The position numbers were made by a program, and so were the translations under genes. Positions 46,342-56,129 of a stretch of 64,000 bases of DNA are shown here, one piece after another (position 1 is the stretch's first letter; each line of letters begins with the position of its first letter). This stretch comes from Burkholderia gladioli. Lineage in GTDB: Bacteria; Pseudomonadota; Gammaproteobacteria; Burkholderiales; Burkholderiaceae. The notes beneath the pieces were generated by a model. That model was not told where the DNA came from. It searched no databases and saw only the letters and a list, made by a program, of their open reading frames with translations. Where the stretch lies: contig NZ_CP009322.1 in NCBI RefSeq assembly GCF_000959725.1, forward strand, positions 3,224,001 through 3,288,000, in the 5' to 3' direction.

Positions 46342-47052
46342 TCAGCCTTGCGAATGGCTCGTATCGTGCGCGTGCTGCAGGCGCTCGCGGCTCTTGCTCA
46401 AGTGCACGCGCATCGCGGCGCGCGCGTCGTCGGGTTCCTGTCGCTCGATCGCGCGATAGATCCAGCGGTGCTCGTCGAGCACCTGGCGCAGCACGTCGAT
46501 CTGGTCGAGCTCGGCCAGCTCGGCGCTGCCCAGGCGCGTGCGCGGGCTGACCGAACGGCCGAGCTGGCTCAGCACGTCGACGAAGTAACGGTTGCCGCTG
46601 GCCTGCGCGATCTGCAGATGGAACTCGATGTCGTGCGCGAGCGTGTCGGTGCTGCCGCGCTGGAGCTCGGCCTCGAAGCGCTCGAGCGCGACCTGCATCA
46701 GCCGCAGGTTCTGCTCGGTGCGCCGCTTGGCGGCCAGCGCCGCCGACGCCGCCTCCACATCCATGCGGAATTCGAGCACGGCCATCGCGTCGAGCATGTT
46801 CGACAGGTCGGCGGTCGGCAGCTGCATGGTCGCGTCGTTGTGCGGCGCCAGCACGAAGGTGCCGACGCCATGACGCGTCTCGACGATGCGCGCGGCCTGC
46901 AGGCGCGAGATTGCCTCGCGGATCACCGAGCGGCTCACCGAGAGCTGCTTCATCATCGCGACCTCGGTCGGCAGCCGGTCGCCGGGCCGCAGGGCACCGC
47001 GACGGATTTCTTCGGACAGGGACGCGACGACCTTCTCGGACAGGCTGCTCAT
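46342..47052 (-). CDS. GntR-family (FadR subfamily) regulator of D-glucarate catabolism
   Basis: 236 residues from ATG 47052. wHTH 'LSEKVVASLSEEIRRGALRPGDRLPTEVAMMKQLSVSRSVIREAISRLQAARIVETRHGVGTFVL', then an FCD domain with metal-site residues ('DIEFHLQIAQASGNRYFVDVL', 'LDEHRWIYRAIERQEPDDARAAMRVHL'). Divergent from the glucarate transporter/gudD/kdgD genes; TTGTC-N-GACAA sites in between fit FadR-type DNA binding. Likely a repressor released by glucarate or an intermediate. Confidence 0.9.
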   Translation of the reverse strand: MSSLSEKVVASLSEEIRRGALRPGDRLPTEVAMMKQLSVSRSVIREAISRLQAARIVETRHGVGTFVLAPHNDATMQLPTADLSNMLDAMAVLEFRMDVEAASAALAAKRRTEQNLRLMQVALERFEAELQRGSTDTLAHDIEFHLQIAQASGNRYFVDVLSQLGRSVSPRTRLGSAELAELDQIDVLRQVLDEHRWIYRAIERQEPDDARAAMRVHLSKSRERLQHAHDTSHSQG

Positions 47053-47288
47053 GAGTGCTTGCGGGGCGAGGAAAACGGTTCTGGAAAATTGGGGCGGATC
47101 ATGGCCTCTTGTCGAGGTCATCCGATGTCCCGAATCCCGGCATCATAGCCGCAAACCCGGGGCGGAAAAGCGGTTCGGGACCGATTTGGCGAGAGATATC
47201 GGGAAATCACGGAGCGATCACGGGTGTTCGGCGTTCGCCAGATCCCGGTTCCAGGCAGCCGGGAATCATCGGACGACACAATGACTCG

Positions 47289-47475
47289 TTGTCGGACAAG
47301 GGCATCGATTTCCACGTAAAATCTATGTTGTCTGACGTCCTAGCATGACCAGCTCGAAAGACTGCTCAAACTCGTGAAAGTCGCATGTCTCAGGCTTCAA
47401 TAATGGATATGAGGGACCCAGGGTAAACGCGGCTAATCGGCAAACAGGTTGTCCGACTACAATGTTGTCAGACAA
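47289..47475. promoter_or_regulatory. Four GntR operator-like sites before the glucarate genes
   Basis: Perfect TTGTCGGACAA (47289-47299) and TTGTCAGACAA (47465-47475), plus two with one intact half, TTGTCTGACGT (47328-47338) and TTGTCCGACTA (47449-47459). The last two sites are 16 bp apart. They occupy the ~510-bp divergent region between the regulator and the transporter start, allowing looping between the 47.3 and 47.46 kb pairs. The rest of the region shows no gene. Confidence 0.75.
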
Positions 47476-47560
47476 CGTATCACGCAAAATCGTGCAGAGC
47501 GATCGACGGGTGCTACGTGAGGCTCGTCCAGGCCGCCCGCGGCCGATACAGGAGACATCG

Positions 47561-48895
47561 TTGACAGCAGCTCTCGGCACGGCAGCGAACCCGCTCGATT
47601 CGGCGGTCGCCAAGGTGATGCGGCATGTGATGCCGTTGTTCCTGGTGATGTTCATCGCGAACTACATCGATCGCGTGAACATCGGTTTCGTCAATTCGCA
47701 CATGCATGCCGACCTCGGCATCGGCGCGGCCGCCTACGGCTTCGGCAGCGGGCTGTTCTTCGTCGGCTACGCGCTGTTCGAGGTGCCCTCGAACGTGCTG
47801 ATGCAGAAGTTCGGCGCGCGCGCCTGGCTGACGCGGATCATGGGCACCTGGGGCGTGGTCGCGGCGGCCATGGCCTTCGTCTGGAACGAGCAGTCGTTCT
47901 ACGTGCTGCGCTTCCTGCTCGGTGTGGCCGAGGCGGGTTTCTTCCCCGGCGTGGTGTTCTACTTCACGCAGTGGCTGCCGCAATCGTCGCGCGGCAAGGC
48001 GGTGGCGATCTTCCTGGGCGGCTCGGCGTTCGCCTCGGTGCTGTCTGGGCCGATCACGGGCAGCCTGCTGTCGATCAGCGGCCTGGGCCTGAAGGGCTGG
48101 CAGTGGATGTTCCTGATCGAGGGCGGCTTCTCGATCCTGTTGTGCGGCGTGAGCTGGATGATGCTGAAGTCGCGCATCGACGACGCGCCCTGGCTGAGCA
48201 GCGCGGAAAAGCAGGCGCTGCACTCGACCATCGCGGCCGAGCAGGCCGAGCGCGATGCGCGCGGCAATGCGCATGTGCCGACCATGAAGCTGCTGCGCGA
48301 TCCGCAGATCCTGTTGTTCTGCTTCCTGTATTTCGCGATCCAGCTGACGATCTACGCGGCCACCTTCTGGCTGCCGACCATCATCCGCAAGATCGGCGGG
48401 CTGAGCGATTTCCAGGTCGGGCTGCTCAATGCGATTCCCTGGCTGATCGCGATGGTCGCGATGTACGGCTTCGCGATGGCCTCGGCGCGCTGGCGTCATC
48501 AGCGTGCCTGGATGGCCACCGCGCTGGTGATCGCGGCCTGCGGGCTGTTCGCGTCGACCACCAGCAACGCGCTGATGTCCTTCGTCGCGATCTGCTTCGC
48601 GGCGATCGGCTTCAAGGCGGCTTCGTCGCTGTTCTGGCCGATCCCGCAAGCTTATCTCGATGCGCGGGTCGCGGCGGGCGTGATCGCGTTGATCAACTCG
48701 CTCGGCAATCTCGGCGGCTTCTTCGCGCCGGCCGCCTTCGGCTACCTGCAGCAGCACACGGGCTCGATCAAGGGTGGCCTGTATGGCCTGGCGGCGGCCT
48801 CGCTGATCGCGGCCGCGGCGGGCTTCCTGGCGCGCAGCCGGCCCGCCGGCACGACGCCCGACGGCGGTGCGCTGTCGAGCAGCAGCCCGCGCTGA
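47561..48895 (+). CDS. MFS transporter, probable D-glucarate/galactarate uptake
   Basis: 444 residues from TTG 47561, which has AGGAGA seven bases upstream; upstream in-frame starts fall inside the operators. ACS-family features: 'FLVMFIANYIDRVNIGFVNSHMHADLGI', 'GFFPGVVFYFTQWLPQSSRGKAVAIF', twelve TM helices. First structural gene of the unit transporter-gudD-kdgD. Substrate is inferred from context. Confidence 0.85.
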   Translation: MTAALGTAANPLDSAVAKVMRHVMPLFLVMFIANYIDRVNIGFVNSHMHADLGIGAAAYGFGSGLFFVGYALFEVPSNVLMQKFGARAWLTRIMGTWGVVAAAMAFVWNEQSFYVLRFLLGVAEAGFFPGVVFYFTQWLPQSSRGKAVAIFLGGSAFASVLSGPITGSLLSISGLGLKGWQWMFLIEGGFSILLCGVSWMMLKSRIDDAPWLSSAEKQALHSTIAAEQAERDARGNAHVPTMKLLRDPQILLFCFLYFAIQLTIYAATFWLPTIIRKIGGLSDFQVGLLNAIPWLIAMVAMYGFAMASARWRHQRAWMATALVIAACGLFASTTSNALMSFVAICFAAIGFKAASSLFWPIPQAYLDARVAAGVIALINSLGNLGGFFAPAAFGYLQQHTGSIKGGLYGLAAASLIAAAAGFLARSRPAGTTPDGGALSSSSPR

Positions 48896-49001
48896 GGTAC
48901 GCGCATCGCGCATGAATGAGGCGGCGGCGCCCACGAGGTGCCGCCGGATTTTGCAAGCTTTCTCCAGCGCCGGATTCGGCGCCTTTTTCAGGTAACGCTC
49001 C

Positions 49002-50351
49002 ATGTCCTCGAATTCCATCCAGGCAAACGCCACCCCTGTCGTGACCGAGCTGCGCGTCGTGCCGGTCGCCGGCCGCGACAGCATGCTGATGAACCTGAGC
49101 GGCGCGCACGGCCCGTTCTTCACGCGCAACGTCGTGATCCTGCGCGACAGCAGCGGCCACACCGGCGTGGGCGAGGTGCCGGGCGGCGAGGCGATCCGCA
49201 AGACCATCGACGATGCGCGCGGGATCGTGGTCGGCCAGTCGATCGGCAACCTGCAGGCGATGCTGAACCGCGTGCGCTCGACCTTCGCCGATCGCGACGC
49301 CGGCGGCCGCGGCCTGCAGACCTTCGACCTGCGCACCACCATCCACGCCGTCACGGCGCTGGAGGCGGCGCTGCTCGACCTGCTCGGCCAGCACCTGAAC
49401 GTGCCGGTGGCGGCCCTGCTCGGCGAAGGTCAGCAGCGCGACGAGGTCGAGATGCTCGGCTACCTGTTCTACATCGGCGACCGCAACAAGACGGACCTGG
49501 CCTATGCCAGCGGCGCCGACGGCCGCGACGACTGGGAGCGCCTGCGCACCGAGGTGGCGATGACGCCCGAGGCGGTGGTGCGCCTGGCCGAGGCCGCGCA
49601 GGCGCGCTACGGCTTCAACGACTTCAAGCTGAAGGGCGGCGTGCTGTCCGGCGACGAGGAAATCGAGGCCGCCAAGGCGCTGGCCGAGCGCTTCCCGCAA
49701 GCGCGCGTGACGCTGGACCCGAACGGCGCCTGGTCGCTCGCCGAGGCGGTGCGCCTGTGTCGCGACATGCACGGCGTGCTGGCCTACGCGGAAGATCCCT
49801 GCGGCGCCGAGAACGGTTATTCGGGCCGCGAGGTGATGGCCGAATTCCGCCGCGCCACGGGCCTGCCGACGGCCACCAACATGATCGCCACCGACTGGCG
49901 CCAGATGGGCCACGCGATCCAGCTGCAATCGGTCGACATCCCGCTGGCCGATCCGCACTTCTGGACCATGCAGGGCTCGGTGCGCGTCGCGCAGATGTGC
50001 AACGACTGGGGCCTGACCTGGGGCTCGCACTCGAACAATCACTTCGATATCTCGCTGGCGATGTTCACGCACGTGGCGGCCGCCGCGCCGGGCAAGATCA
50101 CCGCGATCGACACGCACTGGATCTGGCAGGACGGCCAGTTCCTGACGCGCGATCCGCTGCAGATCGTCGGCGGCAAGGTGAAGGTGCCGGCCAGGCCGGG
50201 CCTGGGCATCGAGGTCGACATGGATGCGCTCGAACGCGCCAACGCGCTGTACGAGCAGCACGGCCTGGGCGCGCGCGACGACGGCGTCGCGATGCAGTAC
50301 CTGATCCCGAACTGGAAGTTCGACAACAAGCGCCCCTGCCTGGTGCGCTGA
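49002..50351 (+). CDS. gudD: D-glucarate dehydratase
   Basis: 449 residues, enolase superfamily. '[19 protein letters not shown]' carries the KxK base pair, '[11 protein letters not shown]', '[17 protein letters not shown]', 'TNMIATDW' (metal ligands D-E-N) and '[22 protein letters not shown]' (catalytic His). Dehydrates D-glucarate to 5-dehydro-4-deoxyglucarate. 107 bases behind the transporter and 77 before kdgD. Confidence 0.95.
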   Translation: MSSNSIQANATPVVTELRVVPVAGRDSMLMNLSGAHGPFFTRNVVILRDSSGHTGVGEVPGGEAIRKTIDDARGIVVGQSIGNLQAMLNRVRSTFADRDAGGRGLQTFDLRTTIHAVTALEAALLDLLGQHLNVPVAALLGEGQQRDEVEMLGYLFYIGDRNKTDLAYASGADGRDDWERLRTEVAMTPEAVVRLAEAAQARYGFNDFKLKGGVLSGDEEIEAAKALAERFPQARVTLDPNGAWSLAEAVRLCRDMHGVLAYAEDPCGAENGYSGREVMAEFRRATGLPTATNMIATDWRQMGHAIQLQSVDIPLADPHFWTMQGSVRVAQMCNDWGLTWGSHSNNHFDISLAMFTHVAAAAPGKITAIDTHWIWQDGQFLTRDPLQIVGGKVKVPARPGLGIEVDMDALERANALYEQHGLGARDDGVAMQYLIPNWKFDNKRPCLVR

Positions 50352-50427
50352 ACTCGACATCGACACGACATTCAACGCGATCGGCCGGGCCGGCTCGATC
50401 GCCTCACGAACCGAACCAAGCAAGCAC

Positions 50428-51345
50428 ATGACCACGCCTCAGGAACTCAAGCAGATCATCTCGGAAGGCCTGCTGTCCTTCCCCGTCACCGACTTCGACG
50501 CCGAGGGCAACTTCCGCCCGAGCACCTATGTCGAGCGCCTCGAATGGCTCGCCCCCTACGGCGCCTCGGCGCTGTTCGTGGCCGGCGGCACGGGCGAGTT
50601 CTTCTCGCTGACCCGCGACGACTATTCGAACGTGGTGCGCACCGCCGCCGAGACCTGCAAGGGCAAGGTGCCGATCCTGGCCGGCGCCGGCGGCCCCACC
50701 CGCGTGGCCATCGAATACGCCAGGGAAGCCCAGCGCCTGGGCGCCAACGGCGTGCTGCTGATGCCGCATTACCTGACCGAAGCCTCGCAGGAAGGCATCG
50801 CCGATCACGCCGAGCAGGTCTGCAAGGCCGTGCCGGACATCGGCGTGATCATCTACAACCGCGCCAATTCCAAGCTCAACGCCGACATGCTCGAGCGCCT
50901 GGCCGAGCGTTGCCCGAACCTGATCGGCTTCAAGGACGGCGTGGGCGAGATCGAGGCGATGGTGACCATCCGCCGTCGCCTGGGCGATCGCTTCGCCTAC
51001 CTGGGCGGGCTGCCGACCGCGGAAGTCTATGCCGCGGCCTACAAGGCGCTGGGCGTGCCGGTCTATTCGTCGGCGGTGTTCAACTTCATCCCGAAGACGG
51101 CGATGGACTTCTACCGCGCGATCGCGGCCGACGATCACGCCACCGTCGGCAAGCTGATCGACGAGTTCTTTCTGCCCTACCTGAAGATCCGCAACCGCCG
51201 CGCGGGTTACGCGGTCAGCATCGTGAAGGCCGGCGCCAAGCTGGTCGGCCACGACGCGGGCCCGGTGCGCGCCCCGCTGACGGACCTGAACGAAGCCGAA
51301 CTGGCCGAGCTCGATGTGCTGATCAAGAAGCTTGGCGCGCAGTAA
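50428..51345 (+). CDS. kdgD: 5-dehydro-4-deoxyglucarate dehydratase
   Basis: 305 residues, DapA/NAL superfamily TIM barrel: '[15 protein letters not shown]', '[15 protein letters not shown]', '[11 protein letters not shown]' (Tyr) and Schiff-base Lys in '[11 protein letters not shown]'. Converts the GudD product to 2-oxoglutarate semialdehyde with loss of water and CO2. The final dehydrogenase to 2-oxoglutarate is not in the window. Followed by a strong hairpin. Confidence 0.95.
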   Translation: MTTPQELKQIISEGLLSFPVTDFDAEGNFRPSTYVERLEWLAPYGASALFVAGGTGEFFSLTRDDYSNVVRTAAETCKGKVPILAGAGGPTRVAIEYAREAQRLGANGVLLMPHYLTEASQEGIADHAEQVCKAVPDIGVIIYNRANSKLNADMLERLAERCPNLIGFKDGVGEIEAMVTIRRRLGDRFAYLGGLPTAEVYAAAYKALGVPVYSSAVFNFIPKTAMDFYRAIAADDHATVGKLIDEFFLPYLKIRNRRAGYAVSIVKAGAKLVGHDAGPVRAPLTDLNEAELAELDVLIKKLGAQ

Positions 51346-51391
51346 GCCTCGATATTCGTGGCGCCGCATTCAGTCGGCGAACGGCGTCACG

Positions 51392-51419
51392 CATGGCCGG
51401 CACCTTGGTGCCGGCCATG
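51392..51419 (+). terminator. Hairpin terminator after kdgD
   Basis: Perfect 12-bp stem CATGGCCGGCAC / GTGCCGGCCATG, loop CTTG, followed by TCGCTTTC. It separates the glucarate genes from the nuclease-nucleotidyltransferase operon. Confidence 0.8.
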
Positions 51420-51505
51420 TCGCTTTCGAGCCTGGCCGATGCAGCGAATCTTGCCCGGTCGCAAACGCATGGGCACCGAATTTGTCGTGACGGGATTCTC
51501 TGATT

Positions 51506-51557
51506 TAACATGGCCACGTTAACTAACACGGCCATGGTAAATAACATGGCCGTGTTA
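51506..51557 (+). promoter_or_regulatory. Three tandem 16-bp palindromic operators
   Basis: TAACATGGCCACGTTA (51506-51521), TAACACGGCCATGGTA (51524-51539) and TAACATGGCCGTGTTA (51542-51557), exact 18-bp period, each a near-palindrome. Sites 2 and 3 together also form a perfect 14-bp inverted repeat with an 8-base spacer. A possible promoter (TTGTCG 51482, TTTAAC 51504) overlaps site 1. They end 10 bases before the next start. Typical autoregulatory layout of toxin-antitoxin operons. Confidence 0.85.
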
Positions 51558-51567
51558 GAAAGGGGGC

Positions 51568-52701
51568 ATGATGATTATCGAATCCGAGCAATCCACCGAT
51601 CACGCCTTCGCCGCGCTGTTTCGCGCGGCGGGCTGGGAGGTCGTGGCGGCACCCGCGCAGGCTTTGCGCTACCAGCCCGACCTGCTGCTAAGGAAGGGCA
51701 AGGTGTCGTATGTCGCTGACGTCAAGGCTGCCTCGGAAAGCCGCGCGGATCGCGTCATCGCCTTGCTCGCGCAAGCGATCCTGCAGGCCCAGGCCTATGC
51801 GCGTGCGCATGGCCGCGCGCGCCCGCTCGCGCTGATCTGGGTGCGCGAACTGCAGGGTGCCCTGCTGCGCCGGATCGGCGAGTTCTGCGCGAATTACGCG
51901 GCCGACGTGGCGGTTGGCGTCGCCTCGCCGGGCGGCACGCGGTATTTTCGCGGCGCGGGCCTGGAGCCGATGTCGACGGACCAGCCCATATCGACGCCGC
52001 GGCGGGTGGCCAACGCGCGAATTCGCGGGGGCGCCAACCTGTTTTCCGACTTGAACCAGTGGTTGCTCAAGGTGCTGTTCGCCCCCCAGGTGCCCGCCGG
52101 GATGCTGACGGCGCCGCGAGCCGGCTATCGCACGATCAGCGAGCTGGCGAAAGCGGCCGACGTCTCGGTGATGACGGCATCGCGCTTCGTCGCCGCGATG
52201 CACGAGCAGGGTTTTCTTGACGAGGGCGGCGAGCTGCGCGTCGTCAGGCGCCGCGAGCTGGCCGAGCGCTGGAAATCCTATTACCGATCCACCACGCCCG
52301 AGGCCCGCATGCGTTTCGTGATGCCGGGCGATCCGCGTGCGCGCATCGCCGGCTGGCTGGGCGAGCACGAGGGCTGCGTAGGCTTGTTCGGGGCCGCCGA
52401 CGCGCTCGGCGTCGGGCATGTCCACGGCGTTCCGCCCTATCTTTACGTGCGTGATCTCGAGCAGGCGGCAAACTGGCCCGGGCTGGCGCCTGCATCGGCG
52501 GATGCCGAGCGCCTCGTGATACTCAAGCAGGCCTCGGCGCCCAATTCGCTGTTGCGAGGCAGCGTTCGCCGGCAGGGCCTGGTCGTCGCCGATGTGATCC
52601 AGGTCTGGCTCGACACTGTGTCGCATCCTTCGCGCGGGACGGAGCAGTCGCTTCACATCGAGAATACGGTACTTCGCGACCTCGTCGGAGATACCTCGTG
52701 A
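51568..52701 (+). CDS. PD-(D/E)XK-like domain fused to wHTH (AbiEi-like), first gene of a TA/defence-type operon
   Basis: 377 residues from ATG 51568 (AAGGGGG upstream). Residues 1-130 look like a PD-(D/E)XK nuclease core: 'LFRAAGWEVV' helix, Pro37-Asp38, then Asp51-Val-Lys53 in 'KVSYVADVKAAS', followed by a long helix and 'PLALIWV' strand. Residues about 164-237 form a winged helix ('TISELAKAADVSVMTASRFVAAMHEQGFLDE'). The remaining part ('GLFGAADALGVGHVHGVPPYLYVRDL') resembles AbiEi-type antitoxin C-domains. Overlaps the nucleotidyltransferase gene by four bases (GTGA). Domain calls are by eye. Likely binds the three upstream palindromes. Confidence 0.65.
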   Translation: MMIIESEQSTDHAFAALFRAAGWEVVAAPAQALRYQPDLLLRKGKVSYVADVKAASESRADRVIALLAQAILQAQAYARAHGRARPLALIWVRELQGALLRRIGEFCANYAADVAVGVASPGGTRYFRGAGLEPMSTDQPISTPRRVANARIRGGANLFSDLNQWLLKVLFAPQVPAGMLTAPRAGYRTISELAKAADVSVMTASRFVAAMHEQGFLDEGGELRVVRRRELAERWKSYYRSTTPEARMRFVMPGDPRARIAGWLGEHEGCVGLFGAADALGVGHVHGVPPYLYVRDLEQAANWPGLAPASADAERLVILKQASAPNSLLRGSVRRQGLVVADVIQVWLDTVSHPSRGTEQSLHIENTVLRDLVGDTS

Positions 52702-53525
52702 ACGACCTCGAACCCTTTGCCCGGCTGGCCGCGGCGCTTGCACCCTGGCGCGACCAGATCGTCTATGTCGGCGGATGGGCGCATCGGCTTTATCGCCTGC
52801 ATCCGCTCGCGACGGCCGACCCTCGGTTCAGGCCGATCGCGACGCTTGACGCCGATATCGCCTTCGACGAACACACCCGGTTCCAGGGCAGCATGAAAGA
52901 CGCGCTGCTCGCGGCGGGATTTCGAGAACAGCTATGCGGCGAGTATCGGCCGCCGGTCGCGAAATACACCCTGGGCGACGAGCGGCACGGCTTCTACGCC
53001 GAATTCCTCACCACCCTGTCGGGGAGCGGCCGCACCCGCCAGGGTGCGCCCAGCGTCACCCTCGATGCTTCCGGCATCAGCGCGCAGAAGTTGCGCCGTT
53101 TCAGCCTGCTGATGGCCTTGCCGTGGCGGGTATCCATCGCGGCCGGCACGGCCGGGCTCCCGGTTCCGCTCCATGGCTTGCGCATTCCGAATCCCGTGAG
53201 CTTCATCGCGCAGAAAATCCTGATCCGCGACGAGCGGCGGCGGCAGCGCAAGCTCGCCCAGGACATCCTCTACATTCACGATGCCATCGTGCTGTTTGCC
53301 GATCGTGCAAGCCGGCTCGCGGTGCTTTGGCGAGATGACGTCGCCCATCATGTTTCAGCACGCGAACGAGCCGAGATCGTCGAGGGAATCGAGGCTTTGT
53401 TTGGCGAAGTGACCGACGAGCTTCGCGCGGCGGCGCGCATTCCCGTCGATCGTCTGCTGGTGCCGCGCGAGATGCAGGCGATCTGCCGACAATGGCTGGG
53501 CGATCTCTATGGGCGCTCGGCTTGA
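52698..53525 (+). CDS. Nucleotidyltransferase-fold protein (GSU2403/AbiEii-like)
   Basis: 275 residues from GTG 52698 inside the upstream stop. NTase signature: 'IVYVGGWAHRLYRLHP' (Gly25-Gly26) then 'IATLDADIAF' (Asp51-x-Asp53), as in minimal nucleotidyltransferases of the GSU2403 and AbiEii type. 'SFIAQKILIRDERRRQRKLAQDILYIHDAIVLF' matches the helical part of such proteins, where a Lys and Asp pair is conserved. AbiEii toxins transfer nucleotides to RNA. Here the target is unknown. Translational coupling to the nuclease-HTH gene suggests a toxin paired with its regulator. Confidence 0.72.
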   Translation: MNDLEPFARLAAALAPWRDQIVYVGGWAHRLYRLHPLATADPRFRPIATLDADIAFDEHTRFQGSMKDALLAAGFREQLCGEYRPPVAKYTLGDERHGFYAEFLTTLSGSGRTRQGAPSVTLDASGISAQKLRRFSLLMALPWRVSIAAGTAGLPVPLHGLRIPNPVSFIAQKILIRDERRRQRKLAQDILYIHDAIVLFADRASRLAVLWRDDVAHHVSARERAEIVEGIEALFGEVTDELRAAARIPVDRLLVPREMQAICRQWLGDLYGRSA

Positions 53526-53547
53526 GCTTGCGGCGCGCCGCCCAAGC

Positions 53548-54045
53548 TCACAAGCTTCCCGCCCGCCCCAGCGTCACCACGCGCGCCCAGCGCCGCGCCT
53601 CGCGCTGGCTGGCCATCGGCAATTGCCATTCGGGTTGCCGCGCGTCGCGCACCGTCACGACCAGGCACCATTGCCCGCCGGCCTGCCGCGCCTGGCAATC
53701 GACGATATCGGTCAGCGTATAACGCCCTTCCACGCCATCCAGCGACATCCACAGCAGCCCCTGCGTCGACGACAGTTGCAGCGAAGCCGTTCCCTGCCGC
53801 ATCACATGCGTCCAGCCGCCTTCCCTGGTATTCGGCGCGATCTCGCGTCGGCTGCGCAGCCACGCCGAGACGGCGAACGCCAGTAACGCGGCCGCCACCA
53901 CGGCGGCGGCGATCGCGACGCCCGTGCCGAACTGCGCGGCAAGGGCATGGAATGCGGCAACCGCGCCCCAGACGAGCGCGGCGAGCACGAACAGGACGAT
54001 CAGGATCGGCATGAGGGAGCGGGGACCGGGAGGGAGGAAAGACAT
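53548..54045 (-). CDS. Hypothetical membrane protein
   Basis: 165 residues from 54045, or 154 from ATG 54012; neither start has a clear RBS. Two adjacent TM helices near the N-terminus (about 13-65: 'ILIVLFVLAALVWGAVAAF', 'VAIAAAVVAAALLAFAVSAWL') and a cytoplasmic beta-rich domain ('GLLWMSLDGVEGRYTLTDIVDCQARQ', 'WCLVVTVRDARQPEWQLPM'). Family not recognised. It is convergent with the nucleotidyltransferase gene. Confidence 0.65.
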   Translation of the reverse strand: MSFLPPGPRSLMPILIVLFVLAALVWGAVAAFHALAAQFGTGVAIAAAVVAAALLAFAVSAWLRSRREIAPNTREGGWTHVMRQGTASLQLSSTQGLLWMSLDGVEGRYTLTDIVDCQARQAGGQWCLVVTVRDARQPEWQLPMASQREARRWARVVTLGRAGSL

Positions 54046-54087
54046 CGCGCGACCGGCCGGAACGGCACCGGCCGCGCGAGGACGGCA

Positions 54088-55299
54088 TCACCGCGGCCGG
54101 TGGATGTCGTGCGTGACGAAGCCGGAGTCGTTGGTCGGCAGCGCGAGCGCGTCCTTGACCGCCAGCGTGTTGCGGATGTCGGTGAGCCCGGCCGCCCAGT
54201 GGTCTCGCATCGTCGAGAGGCCGAACTGGTAGTCCTTGTAGTCGTGCTCGTAGGACTTCTGCTGGTAGATCAGGTGCTGGACGTTGTAGCGCTTGCCGGT
54301 CGACAGCACGCCCGCCTGCTGGCACCAGGGATCGTTGTTGCGGACGTCCTCGGGCACCAGCTCCAGCACGCGGCGCAGCACGTTGCGGAAGCGCTGCTCG
54401 CGCTGCAGCGTGTCGGTGACGAAACGCGTCCGGCTCGAATACTGCACGTCCTTGGTTCGCTCCGAGACATCGGCCAGCGTGGCCGGCAGCGGCCCGCGCG
54501 CATTCCAGAGATCGACCTGGAACGCGAGCGTGTCGCGGCGCGGCGAGGCGCGCAGCACTTCCATCAGCGGCGTGTTCGACACCACGCCGCCATCCCAGTA
54601 GAACTGGCCGTCGATCTCGACGGGCGGGAAGGCGGGCGGCAGCGCGCCCGAGGCCATGAAGTGCTCGGGGTGCAGCGTGATCTTGGTGTTGTCGAAGTAG
54701 GTGAAGTTGCCGGTGGCGACGTTCACCGCGCCGACGGACACGCGGATCTCGCCCGAGTTGATGCGATCGAAATCGCAGAACTCGAGCAGCGTCTTGCGCA
54801 GCGGCGAGGTGTCGTAATAGCTGACACGCTCGGTTTCCTCGCGCACGCCGGGTAGCGGCGGCGGGAAGCGAGGCACGAAGAAGCCGCGCTGCCCCTGCAG
54901 GATCGCGCTGGCCGCCTGCGAGGCGGTGAAGGCCTGGCGCACCGATTCGATGCTGTTGAACAGCGCGAACTCGATCGCGGTCGGCAGCGCCGGGAAGAAC
55001 GCGGGCTGGCAGATCGTGTTCCAGAATTCGCGCAGCCGCTCGACGCGATGCTCGGGCGCATTGCCGGCGATCAGCGCGGTGTTCAGCGCGCCGATCGAGA
55101 TGCCGGCGATCCAGTTCAGCGGAACGCCGGCCTCGTGCAGCCCTTCGAACACGCCCGCCTGATACGAGCCGAGCGCGCCGCCACCTTGCAGCACGAGCGC
55201 GATCGTTTCGTACGGCAGCCCGCGCGCGGCCGGCGCGCCGGCCTCGGCTTGCAGGTCGGGGTCGCTCGCCTGTTTCTCGGTACGGGCGTGCGGCTTCAT
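54088..55299 (-). CDS. Patatin-like phospholipase / acyl hydrolase
   Basis: 403 residues. Patatin features: oxyanion '[20 protein letters not shown]', nucleophile elbow '[16 protein letters not shown]' (GxSxG), and Asp in '[12 protein letters not shown]'. The C-terminal DUF3734 region ('[17 protein letters not shown]', '[23 protein letters not shown]') is common in Burkholderia proteins beside hbdH. The start overlaps the 3-hydroxybutyrate dehydrogenase stop by four bases, so it is co-expressed. It could hydrolyse intracellular lipid or PHB-associated esters; this is inference. Confidence 0.88.
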   Translation of the reverse strand: MKPHARTEKQASDPDLQAEAGAPAARGLPYETIALVLQGGGALGSYQAGVFEGLHEAGVPLNWIAGISIGALNTALIAGNAPEHRVERLREFWNTICQPAFFPALPTAIEFALFNSIESVRQAFTASQAASAILQGQRGFFVPRFPPPLPGVREETERVSYYDTSPLRKTLLEFCDFDRINSGEIRVSVGAVNVATGNFTYFDNTKITLHPEHFMASGALPPAFPPVEIDGQFYWDGGVVSNTPLMEVLRASPRRDTLAFQVDLWNARGPLPATLADVSERTKDVQYSSRTRFVTDTLQREQRFRNVLRRVLELVPEDVRNNDPWCQQAGVLSTGKRYNVQHLIYQQKSYEHDYKDYQFGLSTMRDHWAAGLTDIRNTLAVKDALALPTNDSGFVTHDIHRPR

Positions 55300-56081
55300 T
55301 GCATGAACCAGCCGTGGCTGACGATGAAGGACTGGCCCGTGAGCGCGGCGCTCGGGAAGGCCGACAGGAACAGCACCGTCTTGGCGACGTCTTCCACCGT
55401 GGTGAACACGCCGTCGACGGTGTTGCCCAGCATCACGTGCTTGATCACTTCCTCTTCGCTGATGCCGAGTTCCTTGGCCTGCTCGGGGATCTGCTTGTCG
55501 ACCAGCGGCGTGCGCACGAAGCCCGGGCAGACCACATGCGAGCGCACGTTGTGCTTCGCGCCTTCCTTGGCCAGCACGCGCGCCAGGCCCAGCAGGCCGT
55601 GCTTGGCCGTCACGTAAGCCGACTTCAGCGGCGAGGCCTCGTGCGAGTGCACCGAGCCCATGTAGATCACCACGCCACCGCGATCGTCCTTGTACATGTG
55701 CTTGAGCGCGGCCTTGGTGGTCAGGAAGGCGCCGTCGACGTGGATCGCCTGCATCTTCTTCCAGTCCGAGAACGAGTAGTTCTCGATCGGATTGACGATC
55801 TGGATGCCCGCGTTCGAGACCAGGATGTCGACCGAGCCGAACTCGGCGGCGACCTTGTCGATGCCGGCATTGACGGCGTCCTCGTTGGTGACGTCCATCG
55901 CCACGCCGATCGCCTTGCCGCCGGCCGTCTTGATCTGCTCGGCCACGGCGTTCGCGCCGTCCTGGTTCAGGTCGGCGATCGCCACGGCGGCGCCCGCCTT
56001 GGCCAGTTCCAGCGCGATTTCCTTGCCGATGCCGCTCGCGGCGCCGGTGACGACAGCGGTCTTGCCAGTCAGATTGCTCAT
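55296..56081 (-). CDS. bdhA: 3-hydroxybutyrate dehydrogenase
   Basis: 261 residues, SDR family. '[18 protein letters not shown]' (NAD loop), '[26 protein letters not shown]', catalytic '[23 protein letters not shown]' (Ser-Tyr-x3-Lys), '[34 protein letters not shown]' typical of HBDH, and C-terminal 'HGWFMQ'. Interconverts 3-hydroxybutyrate and acetoacetate with NAD. Middle gene of adc-bdhA-patatin, a ketone-body/PHB unit. Confidence 0.95.
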   Translation of the reverse strand: MSNLTGKTAVVTGAASGIGKEIALELAKAGAAVAIADLNQDGANAVAEQIKTAGGKAIGVAMDVTNEDAVNAGIDKVAAEFGSVDILVSNAGIQIVNPIENYSFSDWKKMQAIHVDGAFLTTKAALKHMYKDDRGGVVIYMGSVHSHEASPLKSAYVTAKHGLLGLARVLAKEGAKHNVRSHVVCPGFVRTPLVDKQIPEQAKELGISEEEVIKHVMLGNTVDGVFTTVEDVAKTVLFLSAFPSAALTGQSFIVSHGWFMQ

Positions 56082-56129
56082 GATCGATTTCCCGTGTTGT
56101 TGGTGGATGCGTTCAGGTGAGGCGAGGTC

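Noticed and set aside
51392..51557. Inverted repeats as ends of a mobile element
   Set aside because: No transposase and no target duplication; a terminator plus operator explain them.
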